The notes beneath the pieces were generated by a model. The model was given only the letters and a program-made list of their open reading frames with translations. It was not told the DNA's origin and searched no databases. Shown here piece after piece: positions 24,437-33,323 of a DNA stretch of 35,107 nucleotides. Source of the DNA: Thermofilum sp. NZ13 (GTDB lineage Archaea > Thermoproteota > Thermoprotei > Thermofilales > Thermofilaceae); contig NDWX01000017.1 in the NCBI GenBank assembly GCA_002855745.1, positions 1-35,107 on the forward strand, written 5' to 3'. Position 1 is the stretch's first letter; each line of letters starts with the position of its first letter. The translations under genes were made by a program, and so were the position numbers.

Positions 24437-27400
24437 TCATACGGAAATCTTATCTTTAAGCAGTAGACGTACAGCTATTCCTAAACCTGTCAACTCCTGA
24501 AGCAGAAGTTTAAACGCATAGGAAACTTCCACGGGATGCAGTTTCCCCTTCTCTCCGCATACCGGGCACACGGGCATATTCTTCTTGGCATCATACCATC
24601 CAGTAAACCCACAGTTTTCGCAAACCCATATCGTCGTTTTGTCGGAGCTGTCTAATAGACGTTCGCGTAGCAACAGCGCAGCTCCGTGGCCTACAAGACA
24701 GTCCTTCTCCATTTCACCGAACCTGAGGCCTCCTTCGCGCGCCCTTCCCTCAGTTGGCTGTCTAGTTAGTATCTGTACCCTACCACGAGCGCGCGCGTGC
24801 ATTTTATCTGCGACGAGGTGGTGTAACTTCTCGTAGAACACGACCCCTATGAAAACTTCTGCTTCTAGAATCTCGCCAGTGATCCCATTGTAGAGGACCT
24901 CTTTACCATCGCTTCTAAAGCCGTAGCTTCGCAGAATCTCTCTGATTTCATCTAAGCTTGGCGCTTCGAATGCAGTAGCATCGATACGCCTGCCGGAAAG
25001 AGCTGCAGCTTTACCAGTGATAGCCTCTAATAGCTGCCCAACAGTCATTCTAGACGGAATAGCGTGAGGGTTGATTATGAGGTCGGGGACTATTCCGTCC
25101 TCCGTGAAGGGCATGTCCTCCTGGGGGACGAGTAGACCTACAACTCCCTTCTGGCCATGCCTTGAGGCAAACTTGTCGCCCACCTCTGTTGGCCTTAGAT
25201 CTCTAACCCTGACCTTTACGAGCTTTACACCATCCGGGCTCTCCATAATTAAGACGCGGTCCACGATCCCCCTCTCACCATGCCTTAAGGTGATCGATGT
25301 ATCCTTCCTCTTGGTCAAAACTCTCGGCTCGTAGGTTCCCGTGTAGAAGCGTGGTGGACTTGTTCTGCCAATCACCACCTGCCCTCCCTTGAGCTCGCTC
25401 TCCACGTGTGCAATGCCGTCTACCTCATCTAGGGCATCATACGACTCAAAGGGTTTGAGGTCCAGAAGCTCTTGATCTGGTTTAGGCTTCTCAAACCTAT
25501 CCTCTAAGCCGCCTGGATATCTGCGTTCCTCGGCTTCATATGTGCGGAAAAACACCGAGCGGGTCATACCGCGCTCGACAGCCGCCTTGTTTATTATCAC
25601 GGCGTCTTGGATGTTGTAGCCACCGCCGGTGAGAACGGCCACGATCATGTTTGTCCCGTACGGGAGATTGTCGATCGGTAACAGATCGAAAATCTTGGTT
25701 TTCACCAACGGTTTTTGCGGGTAGTACATTACGTGCATTCTCGGGTCCATCCGTAACCTATAGTTCAGAGTGGGGATCCCGAGAGATTGCTTAGCCATAG
25801 CAGCCTGGTACGAGTTTCTAGGAGACTGATTGTACTCAATAAACGGTATTGTCATCGCTATCACTCCAAGAATAGCCGCGGGGTGTATTTCGAGGTGGGT
25901 ATGCTTAGGGGTCAGCTTGTCAACGGAGTCGGCTATTAGAGCGTTCTCCTCCTCTTCGGCGTCCAAGTACTCGACAATACCGTTTTGTATTAAGTCACTC
26001 CACCCCCACGTCCCCTCGCGGAGCATCTTCACGTGGGCGGGTTTCAGCTTTGGCTCTCCGTTTTCGACTACTATAAGCGGTCTTCTGATTCTCCCTGCAT
26101 CGCAGTTTATGAAAACCTCCTGTAGCTTCCCGAGCTTGTATATCGCGACGTTCACCTCGTGGCTGATCCGGCCCTGCCTCCTAAGGTTTCTCAACGTGGT
26201 TACAAGCAAATCACCGTCCTCAACAAAACCTATGAGCCTGCCGTTTAAGTACACACGGGCACCTTCTACGCTTGCACCTAATACTTTTTCAAGCGGCACC
26301 ACATTAAGCCGTGTAACTAGAAGCTCATAGACTTCCTTTTCGTCGTAACCGTTTGACAGCGTGGCTAGGAGCGCCAGGTTCTTCACAAGTCCACAGTTCT
26401 GCCCTTCTGGAGACTCTACGGGGCACAGCCTACCCCACTGGGTCGGGTGCAACTCACGGGCTTCGAAGTGGGGTTGCGTCCTAGATAGCGGCGAAACAAC
26501 TCTCCGGAGGTGAGAGAGGGTCGAGAGGTAATTAGTCCTGTCTAGTATTTGGCTTACACCCGTTCTTCCACCGACCCAATTCCCAGTGGCTAAGGCGTGC
26601 CTCAACTTATCTGTGATGATGTCGGGTCTGACGATGCTGACTAGGTTGATGTCTCGACCCTTTGTCATGTGGCGTTCAAGAGAATACGTCATCTCACGGA
26701 CTAACTGTTTGAAAGCTGCCCGGAAAACCTGAGCTATGAGCTCACCTGCATGGCGCAGACGTTTATTCGCGAAGTGGTCCTTATCGTCGGGGCCCCGAAG
26801 ACCCATCTTCAGCTCCAGAAGCCTGGAAACCATCTGACCAACGAAATAAGCCTTGGCGAGGCGCGCAGACCTCGTGCGCCCGATGTGCGGCAGGAAACTC
26901 TCATCCAGTATCTGCTCAGCCCGCTCGATCCTCACGTTCTTAGGTTGACCGGTGGCAACTCGGGAGCCGATGTAGTCTAGAGCATCCTCGACTGTCGGCG
27001 CTATTTTGGATTGCTCAAGTATTACAGGGAAAAATTCATGTTGAATTTCCTCATCGTTGCTCACGGCGTAAACGATGTCCCTATCCCTCTGCAGTCCCAG
27101 CGCCCGCATCATTACGACGACAGGAATCTTTTGGGGGACCTGAGGGAAAGAAACATATATCATCCCATCTTTTGTACGCTCCACTGAAACAGGGACCTTG
27201 TAGCCAGCGGCCACCGAGAAAACTTTAGCCGTGTGGGTGACAGAGCTCCCGGCGCCACCGTAGTCCACAAGAACCCTGTTCACCGACAAATCTTCCTGCA
27301 TTACTACAACTCTTTCGGATCCATTTATGATGAAATAACCACCAGGGTCGTGTGGATCCTCGCCGAGCTTGACGAGCTCTTCCTCAGACGTTATTCTCGA

Positions 27401-27793
27401 TAACACGCATCGGCTACTGCGAACCATTATAGGAAGCATTCCGATGAATACCCTCTCAGTCTTCCTCTCCTCACCGTCCACGTAAAGTGTCATGTTTAGG
27501 TATAGGGGGGCAGCGTACGTTATGTTGCGCAACCTAGCAATCATGGGAGTTAGAGTTATTTCAGAGCCATCCGCCTCTTTAAAGACCGGCTCGCCCACCT
27601 CAATTTTTCCGAACTTTATCTCAACTCCGTGAGCCTCTAGTTTTATGCCTCCTATCTCGTCTACGATCTCCTGCAAGCCCTTTTCGAGAAATATGTTGAA
27701 AGAATCCAAGTGCTGGCGTACTAGTCCGAGCTCCTTCACATAAGCCTTCACGAGCTCCCAGCGGTCCTCACTGCTTAGCTCCACTTTCGGCAT
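24437..27793 (-). CDS. rpoB: RNA polymerase subunit B (Rpo2), undivided
   Basis: The second-largest subunit, about 1118 residues in a single chain, as in Thermoproteota and unlike the split B'/B'' of many euryarchaea. It shows [61 protein letters not shown] and the C-terminal zinc site [10 protein letters not shown]...CPVCG. GTG 27802 overlaps the rpoH stop, but GGTGATC (about 27797-27803) looks like the ribosome-binding site for ATG 27793. Confidence 0.98.
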   Translation of the reverse strand: MPKVELSSEDRWELVKAYVKELGLVRQHLDSFNIFLEKGLQEIVDEIGGIKLEAHGVEIKFGKIEVGEPVFKEADGSEITLTPMIARLRNITYAAPLYLNMTLYVDGEERKTERVFIGMLPIMVRSSRCVLSRITSEEELVKLGEDPHDPGGYFIINGSERVVVMQEDLSVNRVLVDYGGAGSSVTHTAKVFSVAAGYKVPVSVERTKDGMIYVSFPQVPQKIPVVVMMRALGLQRDRDIVYAVSNDEEIQHEFFPVILEQSKIAPTVEDALDYIGSRVATGQPKNVRIERAEQILDESFLPHIGRTRSARLAKAYFVGQMVSRLLELKMGLRGPDDKDHFANKRLRHAGELIAQVFRAAFKQLVREMTYSLERHMTKGRDINLVSIVRPDIITDKLRHALATGNWVGGRTGVSQILDRTNYLSTLSHLRRVVSPLSRTQPHFEARELHPTQWGRLCPVESPEGQNCGLVKNLALLATLSNGYDEKEVYELLVTRLNVVPLEKVLGASVEGARVYLNGRLIGFVEDGDLLVTTLRNLRRQGRISHEVNVAIYKLGKLQEVFINCDAGRIRRPLIVVENGEPKLKPAHVKMLREGTWGWSDLIQNGIVEYLDAEEEENALIADSVDKLTPKHTHLEIHPAAILGVIAMTIPFIEYNQSPRNSYQAAMAKQSLGIPTLNYRLRMDPRMHVMYYPQKPLVKTKIFDLLPIDNLPYGTNMIVAVLTGGGYNIQDAVIINKAAVERGMTRSVFFRTYEAEERRYPGGLEDRFEKPKPDQELLDLKPFESYDALDEVDGIAHVESELKGGQVVIGRTSPPRFYTGTYEPRVLTKRKDTSITLRHGERGIVDRVLIMESPDGVKLVKVRVRDLRPTEVGDKFASRHGQKGVVGLLVPQEDMPFTEDGIVPDLIINPHAIPSRMTVGQLLEAITGKAAALSGRRIDATAFEAPSLDEIREILRSYGFRSDGKEVLYNGITGEILEAEVFIGVVFYEKLHHLVADKMHARARGRVQILTRQPTEGRAREGGLRFGEMEKDCLVGHGAALLLRERLLDSSDKTTIWVCENCGFTGWYDAKKNMPVCPVCGEKGKLHPVEVSYAFKLLLQELTGLGIAVRLLLKDKISV

Positions 27794-27798
27794 GCGGA

Positions 27799-28041
27799 TC
27801 ACCCAGGAACAACCAACCTCAGAGCAACTGCTTCACCAGCGGTGGGGCTCTTCCTAATAACCATTATCACATCTCCTGGCTTGGCGCCAAGAGCCTTGGC
27901 AGCGGGATCTGTGGCATAGATCCAGGGAAGCTCGGATTTTCGAAGCCCCATAAGTTTCAGGATCTTCTTAGCTTCTTCACGCGTAAGCAGTATGTGCTTC
28001 GGCACGAGCTCGTGCTCTAGAACGTTTATCTTGCGAGGCAT
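27799..28041 (-). CDS. rpoH: RNA polymerase subunit H (Rpo5)
   Basis: An 80-residue subunit equivalent to the C-terminal domain of eukaryotic Rpb5. Diagnostic parts are EHELVPKHILLTREEAKKIL, ELPWIYATDPAAKALGAKPGDVIMVIRKS and AVALRLVV. It is the first gene of the polymerase operon. GAGGT lies just upstream of ATG 28041 and a TATA-like element lies near 28084-28091. Confidence 0.97.
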   Translation of the reverse strand: MPRKINVLEHELVPKHILLTREEAKKILKLMGLRKSELPWIYATDPAAKALGAKPGDVIMVIRKSPTAGEAVALRLVVPG

Positions 28042-28081
28042 AATAACCTCACTTTCAGACTATCAAGTAGCGATGCAACCA

Positions 28082-28140
28082 TCTTTTTAAGCATTTCGTT
28101 ATGGACAGTTTTCGCGAGAATCCGGGTAGGCTTATATATC
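28082..28140. promoter_or_regulatory. Divergent promoters of rpoH operon (-) and glycyl-tRNA synthetase (+)
   Basis: On the minus strand GCTTAAAAAGAT (28081-28092) is placed for an rpoH start near 28062. On the plus strand CTTATATATC (28131-28140) would start glycyl-tRNA synthetase transcription near 28161. Forty bases separate the two boxes. Confidence 0.6.
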
Positions 28141-28178
28141 CTCGTGTTTGTCTCCTAAAAGGCTTGGAGGTGAATTTA

Positions 28179-29690
28179 TTGATAGAGGTGGGACGAGCGC
28201 AGAAGATGGTTACGCTCGACGAAATCACCGAGCTATGCACTAGGAGGGGTTTTTTCTACCAGACAGGAAAAATCTACGGAGGCCTTAGCGGTTTCTACGA
28301 TTATGGCCCTCTCGGAGTCGACTTAATGAAAAACATCCTTGATGATTGGTGGTGGTACTTCGTTGAAAGAAGGGACGACATTTATGGTCTCAGCGGTAGT
28401 ATCATCACACATCCAAAGGTGTGGGAGGCCAGCGGCCACGTTGAAAGCTTTATTGATTATATAGTCGTTTGTCAGAAGTGCGGTGCAGAGTATAGAGCTG
28501 ATCACTTACTCGAAGATTTAGGCGTGAAGGTCGAGCAGTACACACTGGAAGGCATTAAAACCCTGCTCCGCTCGCATAACGTTCGTTGTCCAGCCTGCGG
28601 CGGCGAGCTCAGCGAGCCTAGAGCTTTTAACCTAATGTTCTCAACTAACCTTGGCCCGAAAAAGTCTCCTCCGTTCATAGTTTACCTGCGACCTGAGACG
28701 GCACAACTGATATTCGTAAACTTTAAAAATGTCGTTTTCAGTATGGGAGCAACTCTTCCGTTTGGCATAGCCCAGTACGGCAAAGCCTTCAGAAACGAGA
28801 TATCTCCCAGGAATTTTCTATTCAGGCTACGAGAGTTCATACAAATGGAAATAGAGTACTTCGTGAATCCTAAAAAGTTGAACGACTGCCCTTACTTTGA
28901 CGAGATTAGGGGCGTAGAGATAAACCTCCTCTCTGCAGAGGATCAAGAGAAGGGTTTAGAGCAGGCTAGGAAAATAAAAGTGGAGGATGCTGTAACGAGT
29001 GGGCTTATTGGTTCTGAGTGGCATGCTTATTGGATAGCAGAGTCTCTTAGGTGGCTTTGGCGTATCGGTTTATCTCCACAGAATCTTCGAGTGCGAGAAC
29101 ACATCAAGTCAGAGCTGGCCCACTACGCCCAACAGACCTTTGACGTCGAGTACTACTTCCCATACATGGGTTGGAAAGAAATAGAGGGCATTTCGAATAG
29201 AACCGACTTCGATCTTAGGAGGCACCAAGAGCACAGTGGTGAACCTCTGCATATCGTCGACGACGGAGAAAAGGTTATTCCCTACGTCATAGAGCCCTCG
29301 TTCGGGCTCGAGCGGATCATCCTAGCCGTACTTACGGAGGCTTACACTATCGAGGAAAAGCGAACCTACCTTAGACTCAAGCCTAGGATCGCTCCCTTCA
29401 AGGTTGCAGTTTTTCCGCTTGTAAAGCGAGATGGCTTGGATACTTTAGCTCGGAAAATTTACAACGAGCTGAGAGACCGTTTCCGAGCCTACTACGATGA
29501 AGACGGCAGCATCGGTAAACGTTACGCAAAGGCAGATGAGATAGGGGTTCCCTTCTGCGTAACCGTTGATGGACAGACGGCAATAGACGGCACGGTCACC
29601 GTAAGGTACAGAGATACGAGACAACAGGTTCGCGTTCCTCGAGAGCATCTCGCAGAGCTTCTCCACAACGGGATTGAAGAGAAAAGTTAA
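28179..29690 (+). CDS. glyS: Glycyl-tRNA synthetase (eukaryote/archaea type)
   Basis: A class II synthetase of about 503 residues that charges tRNA-Gly. Motifs: GFFYQTGKIYGGLSGFYDYGPLG near the N-terminus, zinc-like pairs CQKCGAEYRADH and CPACGG, YLRPETAQLIFVNF, motif 2 KAFRNEISPRNFLFRLREFIQ, motif 3 IEPSFGLERI, and a C-terminal anticodon-binding domain. The start is a choice: TTG 28179 has an excellent GGAGGTGA five bases upstream (28166-28173), whereas ATG 28206 has none and the open frame reaches 28101. TTG is preferred. Confidence 0.95.
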   Translation: MIEVGRAQKMVTLDEITELCTRRGFFYQTGKIYGGLSGFYDYGPLGVDLMKNILDDWWWYFVERRDDIYGLSGSIITHPKVWEASGHVESFIDYIVVCQKCGAEYRADHLLEDLGVKVEQYTLEGIKTLLRSHNVRCPACGGELSEPRAFNLMFSTNLGPKKSPPFIVYLRPETAQLIFVNFKNVVFSMGATLPFGIAQYGKAFRNEISPRNFLFRLREFIQMEIEYFVNPKKLNDCPYFDEIRGVEINLLSAEDQEKGLEQARKIKVEDAVTSGLIGSEWHAYWIAESLRWLWRIGLSPQNLRVREHIKSELAHYAQQTFDVEYYFPYMGWKEIEGISNRTDFDLRRHQEHSGEPLHIVDDGEKVIPYVIEPSFGLERIILAVLTEAYTIEEKRTYLRLKPRIAPFKVAVFPLVKRDGLDTLARKIYNELRDRFRAYYDEDGSIGKRYAKADEIGVPFCVTVDGQTAIDGTVTVRYRDTRQQVRVPREHLAELLHNGIEEKS

Positions 29691-29726
29691 TATCCGTTCA
29701 ATTGTGTATGCTAGAAACAGCGGACG

Positions 29727-29828
29727 GGGCCGGTAGCTCAGCTAGGAAGAGCGACGGTTTGCCTAGCTCTGCTAGGTGGGTCGAGGCTTTTAACCCGTAG
29801 GTCCCGGGTTCAAATCCCGGCCGGCCCG
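29727..29828 (+). tRNA. tRNA-Lys(UUU) with a 28-nt intron inside the anticodon stem
   Basis: The acceptor GGGCCGG/CCGGCCC with G73 and the T-arm CCGGGTTCAAATCCCGG are clear. The anticodon loop CTTTTAA and 3' stem CCCGT are intact, but the 5' stem strand is broken after ACGG by 28 bases (29758-29785) that fold as CCTAGC-TCT-GCTAGG. Removal restores ACGGG-CTTTTAA-CCCGT. The intron therefore sits around position 30/31, a non-canonical site; the boundary is uncertain by one base. Confidence 0.9.
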
Positions 29829-29848
29829 CTTCGAGCTAGACGATAGTC

Positions 29849-29857
29849 AATATATAG
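29849..29857 (+). promoter_or_regulatory. TATA box of the C/D box sRNA
   Basis: AATATATAG lies about 25 bases upstream of the C box at 29878-29887, the spacing expected for an independently transcribed sRNA. Confidence 0.6.
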
Positions 29858-29875
29858 CGTGACATCGCTTCCTCG

Positions 29876-29938
29876 TTGTGATGATGAGTGACTTGCCGAC
29901 CGAGCTGTAGCTGTGAGGAACGGCAGTCAGCCTGAAAA
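29876..29938 (+). ncRNA. C/D box sRNA
   Basis: Boxes in order: C (GTGATGA/ATGATGA, 29878-29887), D' (CTGT, 29905-29908), C' (GTGAGGA, 29912-29918) and D (CTGA, 29932-29935). The guide before D is about ACGGCAGTCAGC and the guide before D' ends in GCCGACCGAG. With its own TATA box it looks like a standard archaeal 2'-O-methylation guide RNA. Targets are predicted five bases upstream of each D box within rRNA or tRNA; I could not identify them. Confidence 0.7.
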
Positions 29939-29974
29939 AAATTTTAATTCTAGTAGTTTCTATGTTGGTTTTCA

Positions 29975-30072
29975 GGGCCCGTCGTCTAGCGGTTAGGATG
30001 TCGCCCTCACAAGGTAGGAGTGAGCACTCCTGGGAGCGGCGGAGGTCCCGGGTTCGAATCCCGGCGGGCCCA
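29975..30072 (+). tRNA. tRNA-Val(CAC) with a 25-nt anticodon-loop intron
   Basis: The acceptor GGGCCCG/CGGGCCC with A73 is shared with the other tRNA-Val. The D arm GTCTAGCGGTTAGGAT is uninterrupted. The anticodon stem TCGCC/GGCGG encloses CTCACA, a 25-base insert (30012-30036) and C, giving a mature loop CTCACAC with anticodon CAC. The intron is at the canonical 37/38 position and contains AGGAGT/ACTCCT. A TTTTAATT box (29943-29950) lies about 28 bases upstream. Confidence 0.92.
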
Positions 30073-30187
30073 CCTTACTGAATGAGAATGCTTAGCCGGA
30101 CCATAAACCTAGCCGAAGCTAGCTGCAAGTTATATGGGGACACGTCTAGCGAAAAGCTGATAAGATTCCTCTGCATGATGGTGGGCA

Positions 30188-30286
30188 GCCCCGGTAGCTC
30201 AGACTGGTGGAGCGTCGGCCTTGTAAGGCCTTCGAGAAAGGGTTCGAGAAAGCCGAAGGTCCCGGGTTCGAATCCCGGCCGGGGCT
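30188..30286 (+). tRNA. tRNA-Thr(UGU) with a 25-nt anticodon-loop intron
   Basis: The acceptor GCCCCGG/CCGGGGC with T73 and the T-arm CCGGGTTCGAATCCCGG are intact. The anticodon stem TCGGC/GCCGA holds CTTGTA, a 25-base insert (30226-30250) and A, giving the loop CTTGTAA and anticodon TGT. The intron is at the canonical 37/38 position. A T5 run right after the tRNA (30286-30290) may terminate transcription. Confidence 0.92.
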
Positions 30287-30389
30287 TTTTCCCAGAATAC
30301 CACTTGAAGAGAGTTCATGCATAACTGAAATCTGCTGTGAGAGTTCAAAGCTCAGAAGGCTTAATAAGGTGGGGAAACTTTATGTGAGC

Positions 30390-30737
30390 GTGTCTCTGAC
30401 GAGCGTTCGCTTTAAAGCGAAAGTTACGCTCATACAGACCATCGACGCGCCTTTTGGTGAAAAGATGGTGAAGATCGAACTCAGTGAGGAAAGAGAGATG
30501 CCCGAACCTCTATTCGTAAGGTCACCGGATAGCGAGATAGGTAGGGAAATAGCCCCCATAATCACCCAGATAATGAGGATGTTTCCCGGTGCGCCACCGG
30601 GCGCTGTAAGAGTGCCTCGGGTGACCATACTGCTATCTGAGGACGAGTGGGAGAGGTTCGTAACAAAACCGAGTATCGGTGACTTTTTCGAAGTTGTTAT
30701 AACTAATGAAAAGATAGAGCTTAAGAAGGAGAGCTAG
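30390..30737 (+). CDS. Small conserved-looking hypothetical protein (possible arcadin-1-like)
   Basis: About 115 residues: FKAKVTLIQTIDAPFGEKMV, an EIGREIAPIITQIMRMFPGAPP helix, then RVTILLSEDEWERFVTKPSIGDFFEVVI. The overall pattern (beta start, central helix, C-terminal GDxFEV strand) reminded me of arcadin-1 from the crenactin cluster, but no crenactin gene is here, so this is only a suggestion. The frame extends back into tRNA-Thr. GCTTAATAAGG at 30359-30369 predicts a leaderless start at about GTG 30390; GTG 30369 or 30384 are alternatives. It is convergent with rpoK, overlapping by four bases. Confidence 0.6.
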   Translation: MSLTSVRFKAKVTLIQTIDAPFGEKMVKIELSEEREMPEPLFVRSPDSEIGREIAPIITQIMRMFPGAPPGAVRVPRVTILLSEDEWERFVTKPSIGDFFEVVITNEKIELKKES

Positions 30738-31018
30738 GGAGGACTTAACTTTAGGTACTTAAGCGGGATCTCCTGGTACTTGCCGTCGGGGGTCCACCTT
30801 ACTATGATTACTGGTAGTACATGGGCCTCCAGCTCCCTCTCAGCTATTCTCAGTGAGTCCATGTTTTCCAAATCTTCTATAGGAATTAAAACGGGCGCGC
30901 CGAGAGAGATTTGCAGAGCTCTAATGCCTATGATTCGCGCTTTCTCGAAACGTGTCAGCCATGGTGGACCGATCTTTACCTGAAACTGCTTTTGTTGAAG
31001 TTTATTATCATCAGACAT
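30734..31018 (-). CDS. rpoK: RNA polymerase subunit K (Rpo6)
   Basis: A 94-residue omega/Rpb6 homologue that stabilises the largest subunit. The family core is WLTRFEKARIIGIRALQISLGAPVLI followed by SLRIAERELEAHVLPVIIVR. ATG 31018 is preferred over 31042 because TTTAAATATT (minus strand, 31041-31050) puts transcription start near 31020, a leaderless mRNA. In other archaea rpoK usually follows rpoN; here it is alone between an unknown gene and the thermosome. Confidence 0.93.
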   Translation of the reverse strand: MSDDNKLQQKQFQVKIGPPWLTRFEKARIIGIRALQISLGAPVLIPIEDLENMDSLRIAERELEAHVLPVIIVRWTPDGKYQEIPLKYLKLSPP

Positions 31019-31059
31019 AAACGAGTTAAGCAAGAAAAACAATATTTAAATTTTTTTAG

Positions 31060-31075
31060 AAAGAAAAGGGGTCTC
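31060..31075 (-). terminator. Pyrimidine-rich terminator after thermosome
   Basis: Immediately downstream of the thermosome stop the minus strand reads CCCCTTTTCTTTCT, a T-rich tract of the kind that ends archaeal transcription. It leaves about ten bases before the rpoK TATA box. Confidence 0.45.
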
Positions 31076-32722
31076 TTAGTCGAATTCCGACTCTCCCTTA
31101 TGCTCGGATTCTTTCTCTTTGCCCTTCTCTTTGCCCTTAGGAGGCTGTGCGGCAATGATATCGTCGATTCTCAGTATCATTATCGCCGCTTCGGTTGCAG
31201 ATTTAAGCACCTGCTTCTTGACGTTAGCCGGTTCGAGCACTCCGGCATTGAACATGTTTTCTATTTTCCCTGTGTAGGCGTTGATTCCTGCCCACTTCTC
31301 GCCCTTTGCGTGTAGGCGCTTAAGGTCGGCTAACACATCTATCGGCTCCACACCCGAGTTCTGCGCAAGTATCGCCACGAAGTTCTCGAGGGCTTCAGCG
31401 TACTTCAGCACGGCTAGCTGCTCTTTGCTTGGCAGAGTTCTGGCAAAGTCTCTGAGCCTCATGGCGAGCTCGATTTCCACGGCGCCCCCTCCTGCCAGCA
31501 CTTTCGGCTCCTGTATGACGTTCCTCACAACGCTCAGAGCGTCGTGTATTGCCCTCTCAGCCTCGTCCACGATGTGCTCTGCACCGCCTCTGACGAGGAT
31601 TGTGACGCTCTTGGGGTTGGGGCAGCCCTCGACGAAGACCATCTTCTCGTCCGCCACCTTCCTCTCCTCCACGAGCTTCGCGGTGCCCAGGGCCTCGGGC
31701 GTGATGTCCTCAACCCTAGTCAGGATCCTCGCCCCAGTAGCCCTAGCAAGCTTCTCCATATCACTCTTCTTCACACGCCTAACAGCCAGAATCCCAGCCT
31801 TAGCCAAGTAGTACTGCGCAACATCATCAATACCCTTCTGGCAGAAAACCACATTAGCACCACTCTCCTTGATCTTCTCAACCTTCTTTCGAAGTATCTC
31901 GGCTTCCTGATCAAGGAACATCTTCAGCTGCTCGGGTGTGGTGACGTTGATCTTTGCCGTCCACTCGGGCTTCTCGATCTCTAATGGGGCGTCGAGCAGG
32001 GCGATCTTCGCGTTCTCAACCCTCTTAGGCATAGCAGGGTGGACAACCTCCTTGTCTAGCACAATCCCTTTCACGAGCACGGTTTCCGTGATGCTTTCGC
32101 CTCTCTTTTTCTCGACCTTAATGTCGTCAAGACTCAGCTTGTAGCCGCCATCTTTCTTCTCTACAACCTGTAACGCCGCATCGACAATTATCTTAGATAG
32201 GAACTCCTTGAATTCAGCAACAACCTTACTCGATAGAGCGGTTTGAGAGATTTTCTCGAGCACATTTCTATCAAGAGGATCAACTTTCTCAGCTATCTCA
32301 TCAACTATCCGAGTTGCTTCGACGAGAGCTTTCTCAAAGCCCTCGGTGATAACCGTCGGGTGGACGTCTTGATCGATGAGTTCCTCTGCCGCAGTGAGGA
32401 GCTGCCCTGCCAGGACCACGACGCTCGTGGTTCCGTCTCCGACTTCGTCATCCTGAGCCTTAGCTACTTCTACAAGCATTTTAGCAGCTGGATGCTGCAC
32501 CTCCATCTCTTTTAGGATGGTGGCTCCGTCACCGGTAATCGTAGCATTGCCAAATGAGTCGACAAGAAGCTTATCCATGCCTCTTGGTCCTAGAGAGCTA
32601 GCCAGAGCCTCGGCAATTACTCTAGCAGCATATATGTTTGCCTTACGCGCGTCTCTCCCAGTCGTTCTCTGAGTTCCCTCTTTCAGTATTAAAACAGGTA
32701 TTTGACCCGCCGGCTGTGCCAT
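31076..32722 (-). CDS. thsA: Thermosome subunit (group II chaperonin)
   Basis: A 548-residue group II chaperonin subunit that folds proteins in an ATP-driven double ring. Blocks include ASSLGPRGMDKLLVDSFG, ITGDGATILKEMEVQHPAAK, the ATPase motif DDEVGDGTTSVVVLAG, and AGGGAVEIELAMRLRDFA. The C-terminus is a charged Lys/Glu tail, usual for the family. ATG 32722 (MAQPAGQIPVLILKEG) is preferred over 32740: GGTGA lies five bases upstream and the TATA box at 32761-32768 fits. Which paralogue it is cannot be told from one copy. Confidence 0.96.
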   Translation of the reverse strand: MAQPAGQIPVLILKEGTQRTTGRDARKANIYAARVIAEALASSLGPRGMDKLLVDSFGNATITGDGATILKEMEVQHPAAKMLVEVAKAQDDEVGDGTTSVVVLAGQLLTAAEELIDQDVHPTVITEGFEKALVEATRIVDEIAEKVDPLDRNVLEKISQTALSSKVVAEFKEFLSKIIVDAALQVVEKKDGGYKLSLDDIKVEKKRGESITETVLVKGIVLDKEVVHPAMPKRVENAKIALLDAPLEIEKPEWTAKINVTTPEQLKMFLDQEAEILRKKVEKIKESGANVVFCQKGIDDVAQYYLAKAGILAVRRVKKSDMEKLARATGARILTRVEDITPEALGTAKLVEERKVADEKMVFVEGCPNPKSVTILVRGGAEHIVDEAERAIHDALSVVRNVIQEPKVLAGGGAVEIELAMRLRDFARTLPSKEQLAVLKYAEALENFVAILAQNSGVEPIDVLADLKRLHAKGEKWAGINAYTGKIENMFNAGVLEPANVKKQVLKSATEAAIMILRIDDIIAAQPPKGKEKGKEKESEHKGESEFD

Positions 32723-32760
32723 CCCGTTCACCTTCAGCACCTCAAGAAAAACATCGCTTC

Positions 32761-32795
32761 TATAAATACTTTACGCCCAGGAAGAGATAAATATC
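32761..32795. promoter_or_regulatory. Divergent promoters of thermosome (-) and signal peptidase (+)
   Basis: TATTTATA on the minus strand (32761-32768) is placed for thermosome transcription. ATAAATATC on the plus strand (32787-32795) is 26 bases before ATG 32817 of the signal peptidase gene. The boxes are only about 20 bases apart, so occupancy of one could hinder the other. Confidence 0.65.
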
Positions 32796-32816
32796 CTAGA
32801 TGGTTTGTTGATAGCC

Positions 32817-33230
32817 ATGCCCAGTCGCGCCAATGATGGCCACGCGAAAGAAAGCGTTGTTTTTATACTAGTTCTCCTAATCTCTGTACTCTTAATTTTC
32901 TCGCTTAGTTACATTCTGCGAACACAGGTTCCCTTAGCCGTCGTCTCGAGCTGGTCAATGGAGCCAACACTTCACGTAGGAGATATCGTAGTTGTAGTAG
33001 GTTCAGAGTCCTATTCGGTAGGTGACATCGTTGTATACGAGTCTCCTTCTGGTCTAATCGTGCATCGGATCGTGCTGATAGCAGGTAATACGTACGTGAC
33101 AAAGGGCGACGCAAATCCCTACCCTGACAGCCTTCATCCTTCTTTCTCATCAATAAAGGGTAAAGTGGTTCTCGTAATACCTTACATCGGCACGATAAAG
33201 CTTGCCTTCGAGTCTCTCATTAGAGGTTAG
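32817..33230 (+). CDS. Signal peptidase I (archaeal/ER type, S26B)
   Basis: A 137-residue membrane protease that removes signal peptides outside the membrane. One transmembrane segment spans about residues 12-34 (VVFILVLLISVLLIFSLSYI). Catalytic Ser47 is in SSWSMEPTL, His83 in LIVHRIV (His replaces the bacterial Lys) and Asp98 in VTKGDANPYPD. It is short but complete. ATG 32817 is chosen over the upstream TTG codons because the TATA spacing predicts a leaderless start there. Confidence 0.92.
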   Translation: MPSRANDGHAKESVVFILVLLISVLLIFSLSYILRTQVPLAVVSSWSMEPTLHVGDIVVVVGSESYSVGDIVVYESPSGLIVHRIVLIAGNTYVTKGDANPYPDSLHPSFSSIKGKVVLVIPYIGTIKLAFESLIRG

Positions 33231-33282
33231 AGCCTACTAATTTTCTACAAGATTTTTCTCGAGGCAGTTTATAAACTAAGCA

Positions 33283-33290
33283 TTTATATA
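33283..33290 (+). promoter_or_regulatory. TATA box of tbp
   Basis: TTTATATA lies about 26 bases before a predicted transcription start near 33312, giving a short leader that contains GGAGGTG (33320-33326). A second AT-rich TATTTTTAAAG is at 33302-33312. Confidence 0.6.
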
Positions 33291-33323
33291 CCCCTATTAT
33301 GTATTTTTAAAGCGTCACAGGAG

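Noticed and set aside
30207-30389. Upstream extension of the small unknown protein through tRNA-Thr
   Set aside because: The frame there is the tRNA itself, and a TATA element at 30359-30369 predicts a start downstream.
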